The position numbers were made by a program, and so were the translations under genes. Below are positions 23,011-35,300 of a stretch of 64,000 nucleotides of DNA, in pieces. The stretch comes from Sesamum alatum (Eukaryota; Streptophyta; Magnoliopsida; Lamiales; Pedaliaceae), in assembly GCA_034509735.1 (NCBI GenBank), contig JACGWO010000013.1:10064136-10128135 (forward strand), read 5' to 3'. Positions within the stretch are counted from its first letter, which is position 1, and every line of letters starts with the position of its first letter. The notes below the pieces were generated by a model. That model was not told the origin of the DNA and searched no databases. It worked only from the letters and a program-made list of their open reading frames with translations.

Positions 23011-24028
23011 TTCTTGCACGAAATCAAAGACTTGATAACATGAATTTCACGGAATTTGGCCCTCACTCCCTAAAAAAAGGTCCAATCAAACATAATCTCA
23101 TAATATGAAATAATATCAAATCTGTCGTTGGCCTTTTGAAAAGAAACCAAACAAGACTATACTTTTTAATTTTCTAGAAATGATTAATTGTAGAAACAAA
23201 TTGAAAAGTGATTAGTATGTAAAGTCGAGAATATTTGAAAATATTAGTTATAAATAGAAAAAAAATTTGATAGAGGAGTGTTGGTAAAGAGGTTGATCCA
23301 TCATCAACTTATTCAGTGGATGAGAAAATTGCCACTCTTTATGGTGAGATTAGGGGTATAAATGATTCGACTTGAGCTGAACACATTATTGTTCAAGCTT
23401 GTTTAATTATTATCGAGATTCAGAAATTTTGTTTGAATTTCGTTTAATTATTGTTCTAATCGAGCTCAAAAGAGGTTTAATTGGATCAAATACAAGTCAA
23501 GCTCGAGTAATATTTTTATGTATACTTTATTATTTTTGCATTAATGGAATTGAAATTGAGCCGAGTTCAAAAGTTTACCAAATAATTTTTTTCAAACAAA
23601 TTTTTATCGATCGATTTCAATCTAATCTCGAATAATTTGATTATTTTTTCAACATTACCTAAGACTGATATTAAAGACACAACTGAAGGGTATTTACGAA
23701 ATTTAGAGAGGTAAAAAAAAAAAAAAACTCTAAACAACTCTAATTTATTGTAAAATTCATCAATCCCGGAAAACATCCCCAACCAAACTTCCAGCTTTCG
23801 ACTTTTTTCCATTTAGTTTGAGAGATCTAAAAGCATAATAATTTGTGGTCGCAGACACCGTTAATTGGTTTAAATTCAACTAAAACTCATAAGCACTTAA
23901 AATAATTTTTTGAAAGCGCCCCCTCAACATGTATATTTACTCTTTTTATTTTATTTGTTTAGTTTTGTCTGATTTATTTACCTATTCCTTGTCATATATA
24001 TATATATACACACATATATATATACTAA
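23011..24028. other. AT-rich intergenic DNA
   Basis: No supported gene. Ends in a TATATA microsatellite at about 23995-24023 directly before the Tat element LTR. Confidence 0.5.
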
Positions 24029-24726
24029 TGGATGTGAGATGAAAGAGTCCATTCTTGGGCTTGAAAGGAGTGACCCTTTAATTTTCTGCAAGCTATGAAA
24101 CAGAAACCTACAAAAAAAATGTTAGCACTCCGACGCTCAAGTCAGTAAGCAATTATGAAAGAATAAACGCAAATGAAACAAAAAGGAAATGGAACTCTCG
24201 TGAGTGAAAAGCATAAAATAAATACAGTGTGAGTGTGATAGCATAAAATTGTGTATTAGAGTGTCAAAAAGTGTTACTCAAGCTAGCCAAGTGGGCTGGT
24301 ATTTATAGAGGAAAAGTTATGGTTGGGAATGACTCCTTGTTGTCCTGGACTCTGGAAGGACTATGTGCTGGCCTTCCCAGACTTCTACAGCCCTTGGACT
24401 CCTTGAAAGTAGGGGGTCCGTTGAAGGGGTCTTTCGGGGATAAGGATAAGGGGTAGACCTGGTCAACCCTTATCCTTTTCTTGGTAAGCCTGGGCCTCCA
24501 TTTTGGGCCTCCTTGCTGGGGTTTCTTCTCAGGTTTGGACTGGACTTCCTCCTTGTTGGGGCAGGCCTGGTTAGTACTTCCTTGGGCATAGGCTAGTGCC
24601 TTGAATGAGCCTTCTCCTGAACATAGGTGGGCCTTTGTGTAGGGCTCCAACGCCTACTTTCGGACTCCTATAGGTATCTTTGAACTTTGAGCCTCGATTT
24701 TAGGCTGGTCTTTTTGGCATGTATCA
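24029..24726 (-). repeat. 3' LTR of the minus-strand Tat element
   Basis: It matches 45003-45618 over most of its length. This copy has about 90 bp (near 24390-24470) absent from the other. It ends TGTATCA on the plus strand, directly followed by the polypurine tract. Confidence 0.85.
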
Positions 24727-24747
24727 ATCAGTTCCCCCCCCCCCCCC
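24727..24747 (-). other. polypurine tract with a 14-G run
   Basis: On the minus strand a run of 14 G followed by AACTGAT directly precedes the LTR start TGATACATGCC. This is the expected plus-strand primer site of the Tat element. Confidence 0.75.
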
Positions 24748-25156
24748 TTAGAGGGAGGGTTCGTTACCGTTCCCACTCAGAGTAGAGTCCTTTCCAAAGA
24801 TGTCGAGGGAGGAGTGACCCCATTTCCTATTTGTTGAGCTCCAACCAGGCTTCCTTCCTGGCTAAGGGAAGTGGAACAGTCGCCTAGGGCGACAGGAGTC
24901 TGGTCACCTATGCATGTCATGATGATTGGGGCTGTCTTTATGGCAGGCTAGGCCATTGGCCTGCACAGGGGCTATGCGAGTGGATTGCCCTTGTCAGTTA
25001 CTTCCTCGTCTTGGTAACCGTCTAATTGAAGGCTATTTTTTTGCACGATTCTTAGGTAACTGCATCTTTCCCCCACGTTCTTCCCTTGATCGCGTTATTA
25101 CGCCTGTCTCCCTTCATTCTTCCGCCTTCCCACATCTTTGCAAGAGAGAAACTGTA

Positions 25157-25166
25157 GTTTTATACC
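25157..25166 (+). promoter_or_regulatory. candidate TATA box of the Tat antisense gene
   Basis: TTTTATACC lies 80 bp before the plus-strand Tat insertion at 25241. With that insertion set aside, it would sit about 90 bp before the ATG at 35523, a normal plant spacing, with a pyrimidine-rich leader between. Confidence 0.5.
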
Positions 25167-25240
25167 TCCATTATCTCTGTAAATATCCTTCTTTCCTTCC
25201 TTCGCATTTCTTAACTTTTTTCATTTTGCAAAAATATCTT

Positions 25241-26029
25241 TGATGTCCCCTCAAATCCACCGAGCCAGCCCAAGAGCTAAGAATAGGCCTCCAGGCCGGG
25301 TAGCCTAGCAGGCCAGGGCCACCAAGCCCAAAACAGTAAGGTTTTTTATGCGTAAATCCCAGTTTTGAACACTAATCTGGCAGGCCTACGAAAAAGGTTT
25401 GTACAACAAGCCTAGTTATCAAAAAGCTCGGATTCCGTGTCAAACAGCTAGCCAACACCTAAGGCCACTTGATAGTAAAAACTCTCATCCAGATTCCCAG
25501 TAGATTGGCCAGAATCCAGACTTTTCTCAGCTAGTAACTGCATTCCCGAAAAATCTGACAGATGTGGCAAGATCAACTTAAACGAATATATCTTCACCAA
25601 TTCAACTCCGATTCATACGCGGTTTGTTCGGTTAGGAAGCTGACTCTTCAGGATTTCCAAAGGTAATGAAACTTAACAAATATCCTCCAAAATCGGGTTC
25701 AACACTGGCTATAAAAGGAGCACACTATGCAGTCATTTGGCAACTTCAACATCTCACATGTTCACTACTTTGAGAACTCTCAAGTAACATCTACTCTATC
25801 TTTTGCACACGAATTTCTCTCCACTTTTCAGATTGCATACCAATTATCACACTTTCACCATTATTCTCGTCCCCCTTCAAGTGTTCTTTATTTATTTTCA
25901 AGTCGAACATTACTGTCTTAAGCATCGGAATGCTAACCCCTCTCTGCAGGTTAGTCTCCCCTACAATCTTGGGACTTTCAAGAAGATCCCTCGGCATATT
26001 GTGGTGCTGCTGGACTCCGGTATGCATCA
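25241..26029 (+). repeat. 5' LTR of the plus-strand Tat element
   Basis: It begins TGATG and ends CATCA, a perfect 5-bp inverted pair. It has a TATA-like CTATAAAAGGAG near 25710 and is followed one base later by a primer site. 789 bp. Confidence 0.8.
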
Positions 26030-26030
26030 C

Positions 26031-26048
26031 TGGCTCCGTCTGCGGGAA
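26031..26048 (+). other. primer-binding site of the plus-strand Tat element
   Basis: TGGCTCCGTCTGCGGGAA, one base after the LTR. It resembles the TGGCGCCGT... primer site seen at the minus-strand element (44983-45001). Confidence 0.65.
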
Positions 26049-26175
26049 CACTTGAGTTTTGACGTGAGAATGGTTGATTCTGATAACCTTGGGTCCTTCT
26101 CGGGAGAGGCCTCCCTCCCTGCTACAATAGGACCCACCATCCTACCTACTGAACAGATGAGGAGCGTGGCCAGTG

Positions 26176-28355
26176 TGAAGGGACAAGCGGATCCGCCCGG
26201 GAGCGCGAGCGGTAGTGTGAGATGAAAAAAAATTTGCATAAATTAAATGCAATAATCATAAAATCCCAATGAGTGTTCCCTTGGTGCTCAACCAGGCGTT
26301 TGATGTAGGATGTAACAATATTATATGCGTATATTGAACATAGGGCATAGAAAAATGATAAACTACGAAAACGTAAAAGACCGAGTTTACCTTTGTAGTT
26401 TATCTTGTAATCGGCTACTTGCGTTGTTCCTCTCCGTAATGCTCACAAAGCTCAAAAGTATGAACTCTCCAAAGGTGATCAACACCACATCGGAAGAGAT
26501 GTTCGTTTTCCTTGCTAGAGGAAAATGGATCTAGGAGGATTCGGTTTAAGAAGATCAACACTTTGTTCTTCCAATTAATCCAAGATCAAATGAAGAACAC
26601 AAGTAAAGAGGGAGAGAGTGGCCGAGAGCTAGAGGGAGAGAGGGTGTGATTTTTCTAATTCTTTTTCCTAGAAAAAGATGAATTATTATACTCTTGCTTT
26701 GATGTTAGTATATACTCATATATACATAATTAATGTGATTATTGGAATATGTTTAGGTTTATCCAAGGATGTCTAGATTCATCCCAATCAATCCCATTAA
26801 TTCTTCAATCAAGCCTACCATCCCTTAAGGGATATGATTAAATCATACCAAAAGAGAGAGGCTTGATTGGAATTGATTTGTCTCTTACCAAAAGAGACAA
26901 GTCAACCACATCAAGCACTAGCATGGCCGATTTTCGCTCCCTCAAAGGTGGCATTTTCGGTCATGCCCAATTAGGGAAGAAGTCCAACTTCTTCTATTCC
27001 AAAAGTGGAATTAACACACCTCTTGGGTCAAAATTTAACGGACCGGGTTCCACTGTAATCCAATTACAACGAACCCAAAATTAAATCCAATTTAATTCAA
27101 GGTGAACTTAAATAATTCCCATTGATCATTTAATCCAATCAAAAGATCCATTGTCTCAACTTTCTATGTTAATCGATAAATCCCATTTACCGATTAAACG
27201 AGGGCCCGATACAATATCGACTCGTCTATCTAATGGGCAATCCCTAAAGTAATTCAATTACTTAATCATCCTCCGAAATTGACTCCAAGTCAATTTGTCC
27301 ACCTTCTCGGTGATTTGTGTGTGACCCTTTAGGTTCACCCTCAGCTAGACTTGGGCCCGTGTCCAACATGGGCCCGTTACTATGGATGGTCGTCTAGTAA
27401 CGGTCCATGACACTAGAGACTAGGTGAATGTTGGCCTAAACATTTAGGCGCTGATTCAATATGGGTACGGTTCTTCCGTCTACCGTCTCCCGGCCTTAGT
27501 CTAGGGTATGGAATTGGGCGTCAGTTCCCATCCTGGACTAGGCATCTATGCTTAATACTCGAGACTACGTATGCCTCATTGCATCAACACAGGAAACCAT
27601 TTCCTGTTCGACCAACACTGTGGCCACAGGTTTATGCAGCATGAACGTGTCTCCGAGTGCATAGGAGATACCTCTGTCACATACTAACAGGGAACATATC
27701 CTCTTCTTGGAACCCACCGTCCTCGCTACACATTCTGACTGCACTGGACAATGCTTATAATGATCATCTTACAGAATGATCACCTCTTGCTAGATCCAAG
27801 ATACAATCATCATGTGCACGTGACTGCCATGGTTCCTTAAGTCTGAGGACTGCTCCCGTACTATCAGAACCGGGGAAATCCATCATACCGACCAAGCCTC
27901 CAAGGCTTCCATAGGATGATCCCGGTGAGTCAGTTCAGTAGGCTCAACCCTAGTCGACCAACCCATCAAGACCGTGTAGGCGTCCCACGCCTGTCGCCGA
28001 TGAAACATGACACTCATTCAATGAACACGACTCTTGGTACAAGTCTCTATAGGACTCTCGATGCCCTATCTCGAGGTCCTCGACTTGGAACATTTCAGAC
28101 CCAACTCTTTATCAGTTGGTTTCATGACCACCCTCCAATGCGCGGCCCAACTGCATGAGTTATTAATCATGGTCTGTGGGCTTTGTTGCGATATATGTAA
28201 AATACTATTTTAGCATATGGAAAATGAGCGCAACAAAGAAAGTACCAAAGGTAACGAATACTCATTTTATTCTTTACATAATATTACATTACATCAAGTT
28301 GTCAAATAGATTACAAAATGCCAAACCTATTGGTTTCTGGTCACCTATTCTAACA
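26176..28355 (-). repeat. solo LTR, family A, diverged
   Basis: The same TGAAGG(G)ACAAGCGG start and CTATTCTAACA end as the copia LTR at 3704-5933, with many substitutions. Flanking pentamers are CAGTG and CAACG, an imperfect duplication at best. It separates the Tat leader from its gag region. Confidence 0.85.
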
Positions 28356-29757
28356 CAACGCTCCCCCTCCAGCTAGTAGCCCTGCTCCAGGCAGTGGCCT
28401 CCTAGCCGCCGAGTGCCCCGCTCCAGCTGCGACCCTCCCTGCGCCTATTGGTATACCACCTGCTCCGGCCGTCGTCTTCTCTGCTCCAGTTGGTGCTGCT
28501 GCCGCCCCAAGTGGGGACCCGCCAGCTCCGGTGTCCAACCCCATTGCTATCCTCCCGGTACAAGCACCTCCGCTAGTTCATTTCCATTCGCTCGGCTTAC
28601 CGCGACTACCAAGCAAGTGGCATAGGCCTCTCTTCTCAGCAGGAGCGAGGAGCAACTCCAGGGAGTCAACCGATGGATTAACCGACTTTGGCTGGGCAAC
28701 AGCAAGATAAATCTCTCCCTACTGGCTCCGCCAACAAGGAAATAGCTCCCTTCCAGCCTCCTGAAATTTGGTAAGCCCTCAGGAAGAAAATGGTCGAGCT
28801 TCGCCAATAGGTAACCCAAAGACACATTACCAGCGGCTCACGACATTCCCTTTAGCAAGGACATCATGGTTGAAGAGCTCCTTGCTCATTTTCGAGCACC
28901 TTCCCATCTACTTGCCTACAATGGCACTACTGATCCAGCTGACCATATGCGTAAGGTTGAAAATGCAGCCTTGCTGCAAAGGTATACCAATGGCATTAAA
29001 TGTCGTGTTTTTCTTACCACACCAACCGATTTTGCTCAACAATGGTTAGACCAGCTTCCAGTTGGATCAGTTAGATCTTTTGCAGAATTTAGCTCCCTTT
29101 TCCTACATTAGTTTGCTAGCAGCAAGAAGTACCGAAAGTCAGCTATCAACCTTTTCAGAGTCAAGCAAGAGGAAAAGGAGACGTTGAGAGCCTACATACA
29201 ACGCTTCAACAACGCTATCCTGGAGGTCCCTACAGCCCACCAGGAGGTGCTGATCAGTGTACTCACCTAGGGCATCCGCGTAGGACCACTTTTCGAATCC
29301 CTGGCCAAGAAACCTGCAACCAGCTTTCAGGAAGTGCTAGCTCGTGCAGAGAAATACATGAACCTTGAGGATGCCCGGCTAGTCAGGAAGGGGGGTGGTA
29401 AGGACAGGAAGAAGGAAGGTGAGTCTTCCTCCGTTCGACGGAGCAGGGAAGAACCCCAGGGGCGGTTCAACCCCCTCGACCCAAGGAATGAGCACTTCAC
29501 CCCGCTAATCACCAGCCCAACACGGATGTTGATGGCCATAGATCGCCACCCTGCTTTACAGTAGCCCAAAGGCTCTGACCCTCAGCAGCCTAAATCTAAA
29601 TATTTCTGCAGGTACCACAGGGAATATGGACACGACACCAACAGGTGCTATCAGCTAAGACAAGAAATAGAGCGGCTCATCCAATCTGAATACTTGAAGG
29701 ACTACGTCGACAAGGATCGATGCCGTGAACAGAAGGAGGAGCTCCCACCGTCGTAGC
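28356..29757 (+). pseudogene. Tat Gag region
   Basis: The capsid-like region lies in one frame from about 28866: VEELLAHFRAPSHLLAYNGT, then FLTTPTDFAQQWLDQLP, then LRAYIQRFN, typical of gypsy retrotrans_gag. Further on FCRYHREYGHDTNRC gives a CX2H/HX4C-like knuckle variant common in Tat elements. In-frame stops at 29109-29111, 29268-29270 and 29563-29565 break it. The region before 28866 is Pro/Ala-rich and low complexity. Gag would package the element RNA; this copy cannot be translated whole. Confidence 0.8.
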
Positions 29758-29859
29758 TCCCACAACAGCGAGGAGAAGGTCGCTGATCCTCCCAGGAGGG
29801 AGCCCAGAAGGGAAAAATTCCTGGCTGAGGAGCAAAGCCCAAAAAACACCCCTGCCAAG

Positions 29860-30532
29860 GGGGTAATTCACATGATTGCAGGAGGACCTACGGACGGGAC
29901 TCCAATTGAGCCCGGCGTACCCACGCCCATGCCGCCAGAGCAGTAATGGAACTTGACCACCAATCATTAGCAGGGGATCCTATGATCCATTTTGGACCTG
30001 CTGATATATAGGGAGTTCATCTACCTCATAATGACGCACTGGTTATTTCTGCTACTCTTGCTAACTACACTGCTCAACGTATTTTTGTGGATTCTGACAG
30101 TTCTGCAGAATCCTCTTCTACGAGGTCTACCTGCAGATGGAGCTTGGGGATATCCCATTGGAGCCGGTAGACACTTTGTTGTATGGCTTTGCATGGGAGG
30201 TTGTGCATCCCCTGGGATAGATCCTGCTCCCCCTATCCTTGGAGGTAGATCCCAACCGAAGGACCAAAATGATCCACTTCCTCATAGTGGACATGCCCTT
30301 AGCTTACAACGTCAATTTAGGGCGCCCTGCCCTGAACGCCTTCCAAGCTGTTGTCTCCACCTATCACATGAAGCTAAAATTCCCTATCGGAGCAGGGGCA
30401 GGAGAAGTCACCCGTGACAAGTACACTGCTCGGAAATGCTATGTCGAGTTCGTGAAAGGAAGCAGCAGGAAAGACATGGAGCTAGATCTCCCTCGCCTAG
30501 CAGGGAGAAAGGGAAACGACTATGCACCATAA
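29860..30532 (+). pseudogene. Tat aspartic protease and connecting region
   Basis: The pre-protease GVIHMIAGGPT segment (about 29860-29890) is a Tat landmark. Downstream, IFVDSDSSA at about 30080-30106 occupies the retropepsin active-site loop, which normally reads DSGSSA; the Gly is replaced by Asp. A frameshift follows, and 30239-30532 carries the post-protease segment (FLIVDMPLAYNVNLGRPALN). The frame is broken by several stops. Function would be polyprotein cleavage, lost here. Confidence 0.72.
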
Positions 30533-30639
30533 TGAGCAAGGAAACGAGATTTCTGCTCGAGTCCAGCCCGCCGAGGAGCTGCTAAGCATTCAGCTAGTAC
30601 CTGGAGAGCCCAGCAAAAACACCAGGATCGGCTCCTAGT

Positions 30640-31976
30640 TAAGCCCCGAGGTGGCAGGGCAACTAACCACTTCTTTGCAGGAGAATATAGATGTTTTCGC
30701 CTGGACAACCCGAGACCTAGTCTGTATTGACCCCAACATTGCAATACATAGCCTGAACTTGGATCCGACCTTCCCTCATGTGAAGTAGAAGAAGAGATAT
30801 TTTGGTCCTGAAAAGGACAAGGTCATCCAGGAAGAGGTAAGCAAGCTCCTTGATGCTGGGCACATCAAGGAGATTCAATTCCCCCAGTGGTTGTCCAATG
30901 TGGTGCTTGTCCCCAAGCCAGGTAATAAATGACGCATGTGCGTTGATTTTCGTGATGTGAATAAAGCATGTCCTAAGGATTTCGATCCCTTGCCTCGTAT
31001 AGACCAGCTGGTGGATTCCACCTTTGGTCATGAACTGCTAAGTCTAATGGATGCCTCGCAGGGTTACCACCAGATTATGCTTAACTCCGATGCCCAGAAG
31101 CGGGTAAGCTTCATCACGTCAGGGGGGACATATTATTACATTGTCATGGCCTTTGGGCTAAAAAATGTAGGTGCCACGTACCAACGCTTGGTGGGCTGCA
31201 TATTTCGAGAGCAACTCGGAAGCAATATGGAGGTGTATGTGGACGACATGCTGGTGAAAAGCCGGCAGGCTGATCAACACATCACAGATCTTGCAGAAAC
31301 CTTCAACATTCTCAGGAAGTATCACATAAAGCTAAACCCAGCCAAATGCGCATTCGGTGTTCGAAGTGGCCGATTCCTCAGCTACATGGTGACAGAGAAG
31401 GGCATTGAGGTAAACCCAGATAAAATACGAGCAATCCAAAAGATGAGACCTCCTGCCAACCTCAATGATGTACAGAAACTTGTTGGCCGCATTGCTGCCC
31501 TCAACAGGTTCATATCCCGCTCTGCTGAGCGCAACCTTCCCTTCTTCAAAGCTCTAAGGACGGATAAAGACTTTGCATGGGACGAAGCTTGTCATCAAGC
31601 CTTCTTAGATCTAAAGGCGTACCTTGCCAAGCTACCTCTGCTCGCCAAACCCTCACCAGGGGAGACATTGTACTGATACCTTGCTTTAGGACGGCACGCT
31701 GTGAGTTCCATGCTCATCAAAGAGGAGGACAGAGTATAAAAGCCTATATACTACGTCAATAAGGTCCTGCATGGCACTGAACAACGTTACCCAGAGGTAG
31801 AAAAACTGGTATTTTCACTGGTAACAACTGCTAGAAAATTATGTCCTTACTTTCTGTCTCATTCCATAACTGTGCGCACTAACACCCCCCTGCGAACTAC
31901 ACTAGGGAAAGCTAAGACTTCTGGCAGGATGATCAAATGGGCTGTTGAGCTCAGCAAGTATGATATCACATACCCA
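30640..31976 (+). pseudogene. Tat reverse transcriptase and RNase H
   Basis: The RT region starts near DVFAWTTRDL. In-frame stops occur at 30787-30789 and 30930-30932. From 30936 a 246-codon frame holds [34 protein letters not shown], the catalytic YVDDM and the thumb to FAWDEACHQAF. After a TGA at 31674-31676, RNase H continues in the same general frame (PYFLSHSITVRTNTPL) up to LSKYDITY. There an abrupt join to integrase sequence removes the second RNase H and the integrase zinc finger. Confidence 0.85.
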
Positions 31977-34849
31977 GTGGGGAATGGATATAGTAGGTCC
32001 TTTCCCAAACGCACAAGGACAACGCAAATTCCTGCTGGTAGAAGTGGACTATTTCAGCAAATGGGTGGAAGCAGAACCCCTTGCCCAAATCACAGAAGAC
32101 GAAGTGATTAAATTCCTATGGAAAAAATTATTTGTAGGTACGACTTACCCCGCGTTCTTATTTCTGACAATGGTCGCCAGTTTTAGGGCTGGAGAAATCC
32201 GGTGGATCGTCCCGGGAATTGCGCGAATGCGGAAGCGCGGAAAAATAAACATATTAAAATAAAAGGCATGCTTTTAATTTAAAGAACACGCTCAAGGGGT
32301 GTGCCCTTGAGGTTCCCGGGCGTTCGGTGTATCTCATGATCATAAAACAAATAAAGGAATCATGGAGGCCATAGAGTTGAAAAGTAAAGAGGGAAGAAAA
32401 TCTTAAACGAGACCTACCCGTTGTCGTTTTCGTCTTCAACTGCTACTCGCGTTGTTCCCCGTTTTGCACCAAGACCTCGTTCTTGAGATCCTCCAAATCG
32501 TGACACACGATCCACCCACGTATTCTTGCACGTCGTGCTAGCAACGAACAAGTATTATATTGGAGAGGATAGATCAACCACGCGTTATGAATTAACGGGA
32601 TCGATCTTCCTTAGTTCAATTGTTCCAAGAACAAAAGAACAAGAAAATAATATTTTCTTGGTGAGAGAGAGAGAGAGAGGGGCGGACGAGAGAGGGGAGG
32701 AGAGAGTGTGTGTTGTGTGTGTGTTTCAAGAATCATCAATCTCACAAATGTTGGAAGCTAGAGGTTTATATAGAGGAAGAGTTTAATCCTCTTTAAACTC
32801 AAACTCTAAGTAACCTAATTTGACTAGGATTTTGACCTAGTCAAAGTCCTAGTCAAACTAGTGTTTGACCTAGTCAAACGAATCTTAGCCTTCCATCTCC
32901 CCTTTCGATCTCAACCGTTGATTTTAATTTAATGGAATATTTAAATCCTATTAAATATTCCAAAAGGCTAAAAGAATAAATACAATATAATAAATAAATA
33001 TTATAATTTATTCTAAGCCCATTAAATCAACCCTTTTAATAAATCCTATTTATTAATTTAATTCCTTTTATCAAATAGAAGGAATTAATTTCTCCAAGAA
33101 AATATAGGACCCGATTAAATCCAATTTAATCATTCCTTTACTCCAATATTTAATTCCAAATTAAATACTAAGTGTGTGTGGATAGTGTGTGACTCTTTAG
33201 GTTCACCATTCAGCTAGACTTGGTCGGATTCCTAGAATCCGTCCGTTACCATGGGTGGCCATCTAGCAACGGTTCATGGCACTAGAGACTAGGTGAAATA
33301 TTCGGGGATGAACATTTAGGCTCTAACAGTACACTTGTCCTTCTGTCTGCGGTCTCATCACTTAGGGTCTAGGGCACGGAAAATGCAGGTACCCATTTTG
33401 GACCTAAGTGTCGGTCTGTCCTTACTAAACGCCGCAAGGGAAACCTTTTCCCTTCTGTTCAGTCACTGTGGCCACAGATTTCAGGGACAAGACACAGAGC
33501 ATATATGAGACTCAACTGTCAACACCTTTTGACAGGAGACAGATCCTTTCTTGGAAACTACTGTCACTTTGTACACCCGAGCTGCACTAGACATGGCTTA
33601 TGACTACTCAAGAGTATTTTGGCAATCTCTCACCATATCTAAGATACAGACCTGATGCACAGGTAAACTCAGCAGTTCCTCAAGTCAAAGGACTTGGCCT
33701 GTACCGTTGGAACCGGGAATACACGTCATACCTTGCTGACCATACTCAAGGTCCTCCGTAAGACGGTTCCCGCGAGTCACCTCAGTCAGCTGCTTCCTAG
33801 CACGCTGACCCACTAATACTGCTTAGACGACCTTCGTCACCCGTCGATGAAATACGACAGCAGATGCTTAGTGCAAGTCTCAAAGGGAATCCCGGTACCC
33901 ATTTTCGGGATTCCTTGACTTGGAGATTTCCGAACTGATTCGGTGAGACTGATTTCATGGACCTACCTCCAAGCGTAGTCCCAGTCCCCGAAATCGTTTC
34001 TCAGTCCGTGGGCTTTGTTTGCGTAGTGAACAGAAATGTAAATGCAGATAAGTCAACGTAAACAAAGTATTGCCACATGAATTTTCACTTCTTTATTCAT
34101 AAATGTTTTATCAAATACCAAAGAATTGTCTAGACATAGGTTACGTATTCCTGCCAAAATTGGCTTACATGGTCACCTATTCTAACACCGCGTTCTTATT
34201 TCTGACAATGGTCGCCAGTTTCAGGGCTGGAGAATTAAAGACTGGTGTGCTGACCTGGGCATCCAACAACGCTTCACTTCCATAGCCTACCCCCAAGCAA
34301 ATGGGCAGGTAGAAGTTACAAACAGGATCCTGGTGCAAGGTATCAATACCAAGCTGGAAAAAACAGGAGGGCAGTTGGTAGACGCCCTACCCAGCATGCT
34401 ATGGTCTGACAGGACCACCCCTAGATCCACTACAGGAGAGACTCCTTTCAACTTGGTGTACGACTCAGAGGCAGTAATCCCTGCTGAAGCTGGTCTGGAA
34501 TCCTTCCGAATACAACACTTCGAATAGAAAAGCAATGATTCCCTGCTGCGTACCAACCTAGACCTCGTTGATGAAATTCGAGAGGATGCTCGAACTCGTA
34601 TGGAAGATATAAACAGAAGGTGATCAATGCTTACAACAGAAGGGTGAAGAGGGAGAATTCTAGGTGGGAGACCTCGTGCTAAGACGGGTCAATGCCTTGA
34701 AACCAGTAGGAAAGCTGACTCCCAATTGGGAGGGCCCTTACAAAGTGAGCCGAATTATCAAATTCAGAGCTTACGAGCTGCAAGATGTTGACGATAGAAA
34801 CCTCTCCCGACCTTGGAATGCATATAACCTCAGGAAGTTTTACTCCTGA
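31977..34849 (+). pseudogene. Tat integrase, split by a solo LTR
   Basis: 31980-32189 carries MDIVGPFPNAQG and DYFSKWVEAEPL, the start of the catalytic core with the first Asp. After the LTR at 32190-34187 the core resumes with WCADLGIQQRFTS, PQANGQVEVTNR (catalytic Glu) and LWSDRTTPRSTTGETPF. The C-terminal part at 34664-34849 includes GDLVLRRV and NWEGPYKV and ends YNLRKFYS, the usual end of Tat pol. There are stops and shifts between 34525 and 34664. Confidence 0.82.
32190..34187 (-). repeat. solo LTR, family E, flanked by a 47-bp direct duplication
   Basis: The reverse complement of the family at 57773-59724, ending TTCTAACA at 34187. Target sequence 32150-32196 is repeated at 34188-34234 with one mismatch, overlapping the LTR end. 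Inserted in the Tat integrase core. Confidence 0.88.
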
Positions 34850-34970
34850 ACACTCTACTCTATGCTCATTACTTTACTACCTGCTTAATCAGCACTTACT
34901 GCGTAAATAAAAGAGCAAGTTTTGCTCCTTTCCTATACTCGAATTTGTCAAACAGGTTATTTACCTCACT

Positions 34971-35300
34971 GGCTTCGAGCCCTGATACGCTGCTTTGCTG
35001 GCGCACTCTTTTTGGCTTCAAGCCTTGATAAGCCGCCCTGCTGGCGCACTCTTACTGGCTTCGAGCCCTGATAAGCCGCCCTACTGGCACATTCTTACTG
35101 GCTTCGAGCCCTGATAATCTGCCCTGCTGGCGCACTCTTACTAGCTTCGAGCCCTGATAATCTGCCCTGCTGGCGCACTCTTACTAGCTTCGAGCCCTGA
35201 TAATCCGCCTTGCTGGTGCACCCTCATAGGCTTCGAGCCCTGATATGCCACCCTGCTGGTGCACCTCTACTGGCTGCAAAAGCCCTAATAAGTCGCCCCA
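34971..35300 (+). repeat. 43-bp tandem repeat, seven full units and a decayed eighth
   Basis: The unit begins GGCTTCGAGCCCTGATAAGC and ends GCGCACTCTTACT. Unit starts are spaced 43 bp from 34971 to 35272. It lies in the 3' non-coding region of the plus-strand Tat element, 120 bp after pol ends. Confidence 0.85.

Noticed and set aside
24303..24650. 115-codon minus-strand ORF in the Tat LTR
   Set aside because: Lies wholly inside an LTR and is not conserved in the 5' LTR copy, which has a 90-bp difference.
28350..28825. Pro/Ala-rich ORFs on both strands before the Tat gag
   Set aside because: Compositional frames; the plus strand is better explained as the low-complexity start of gag.
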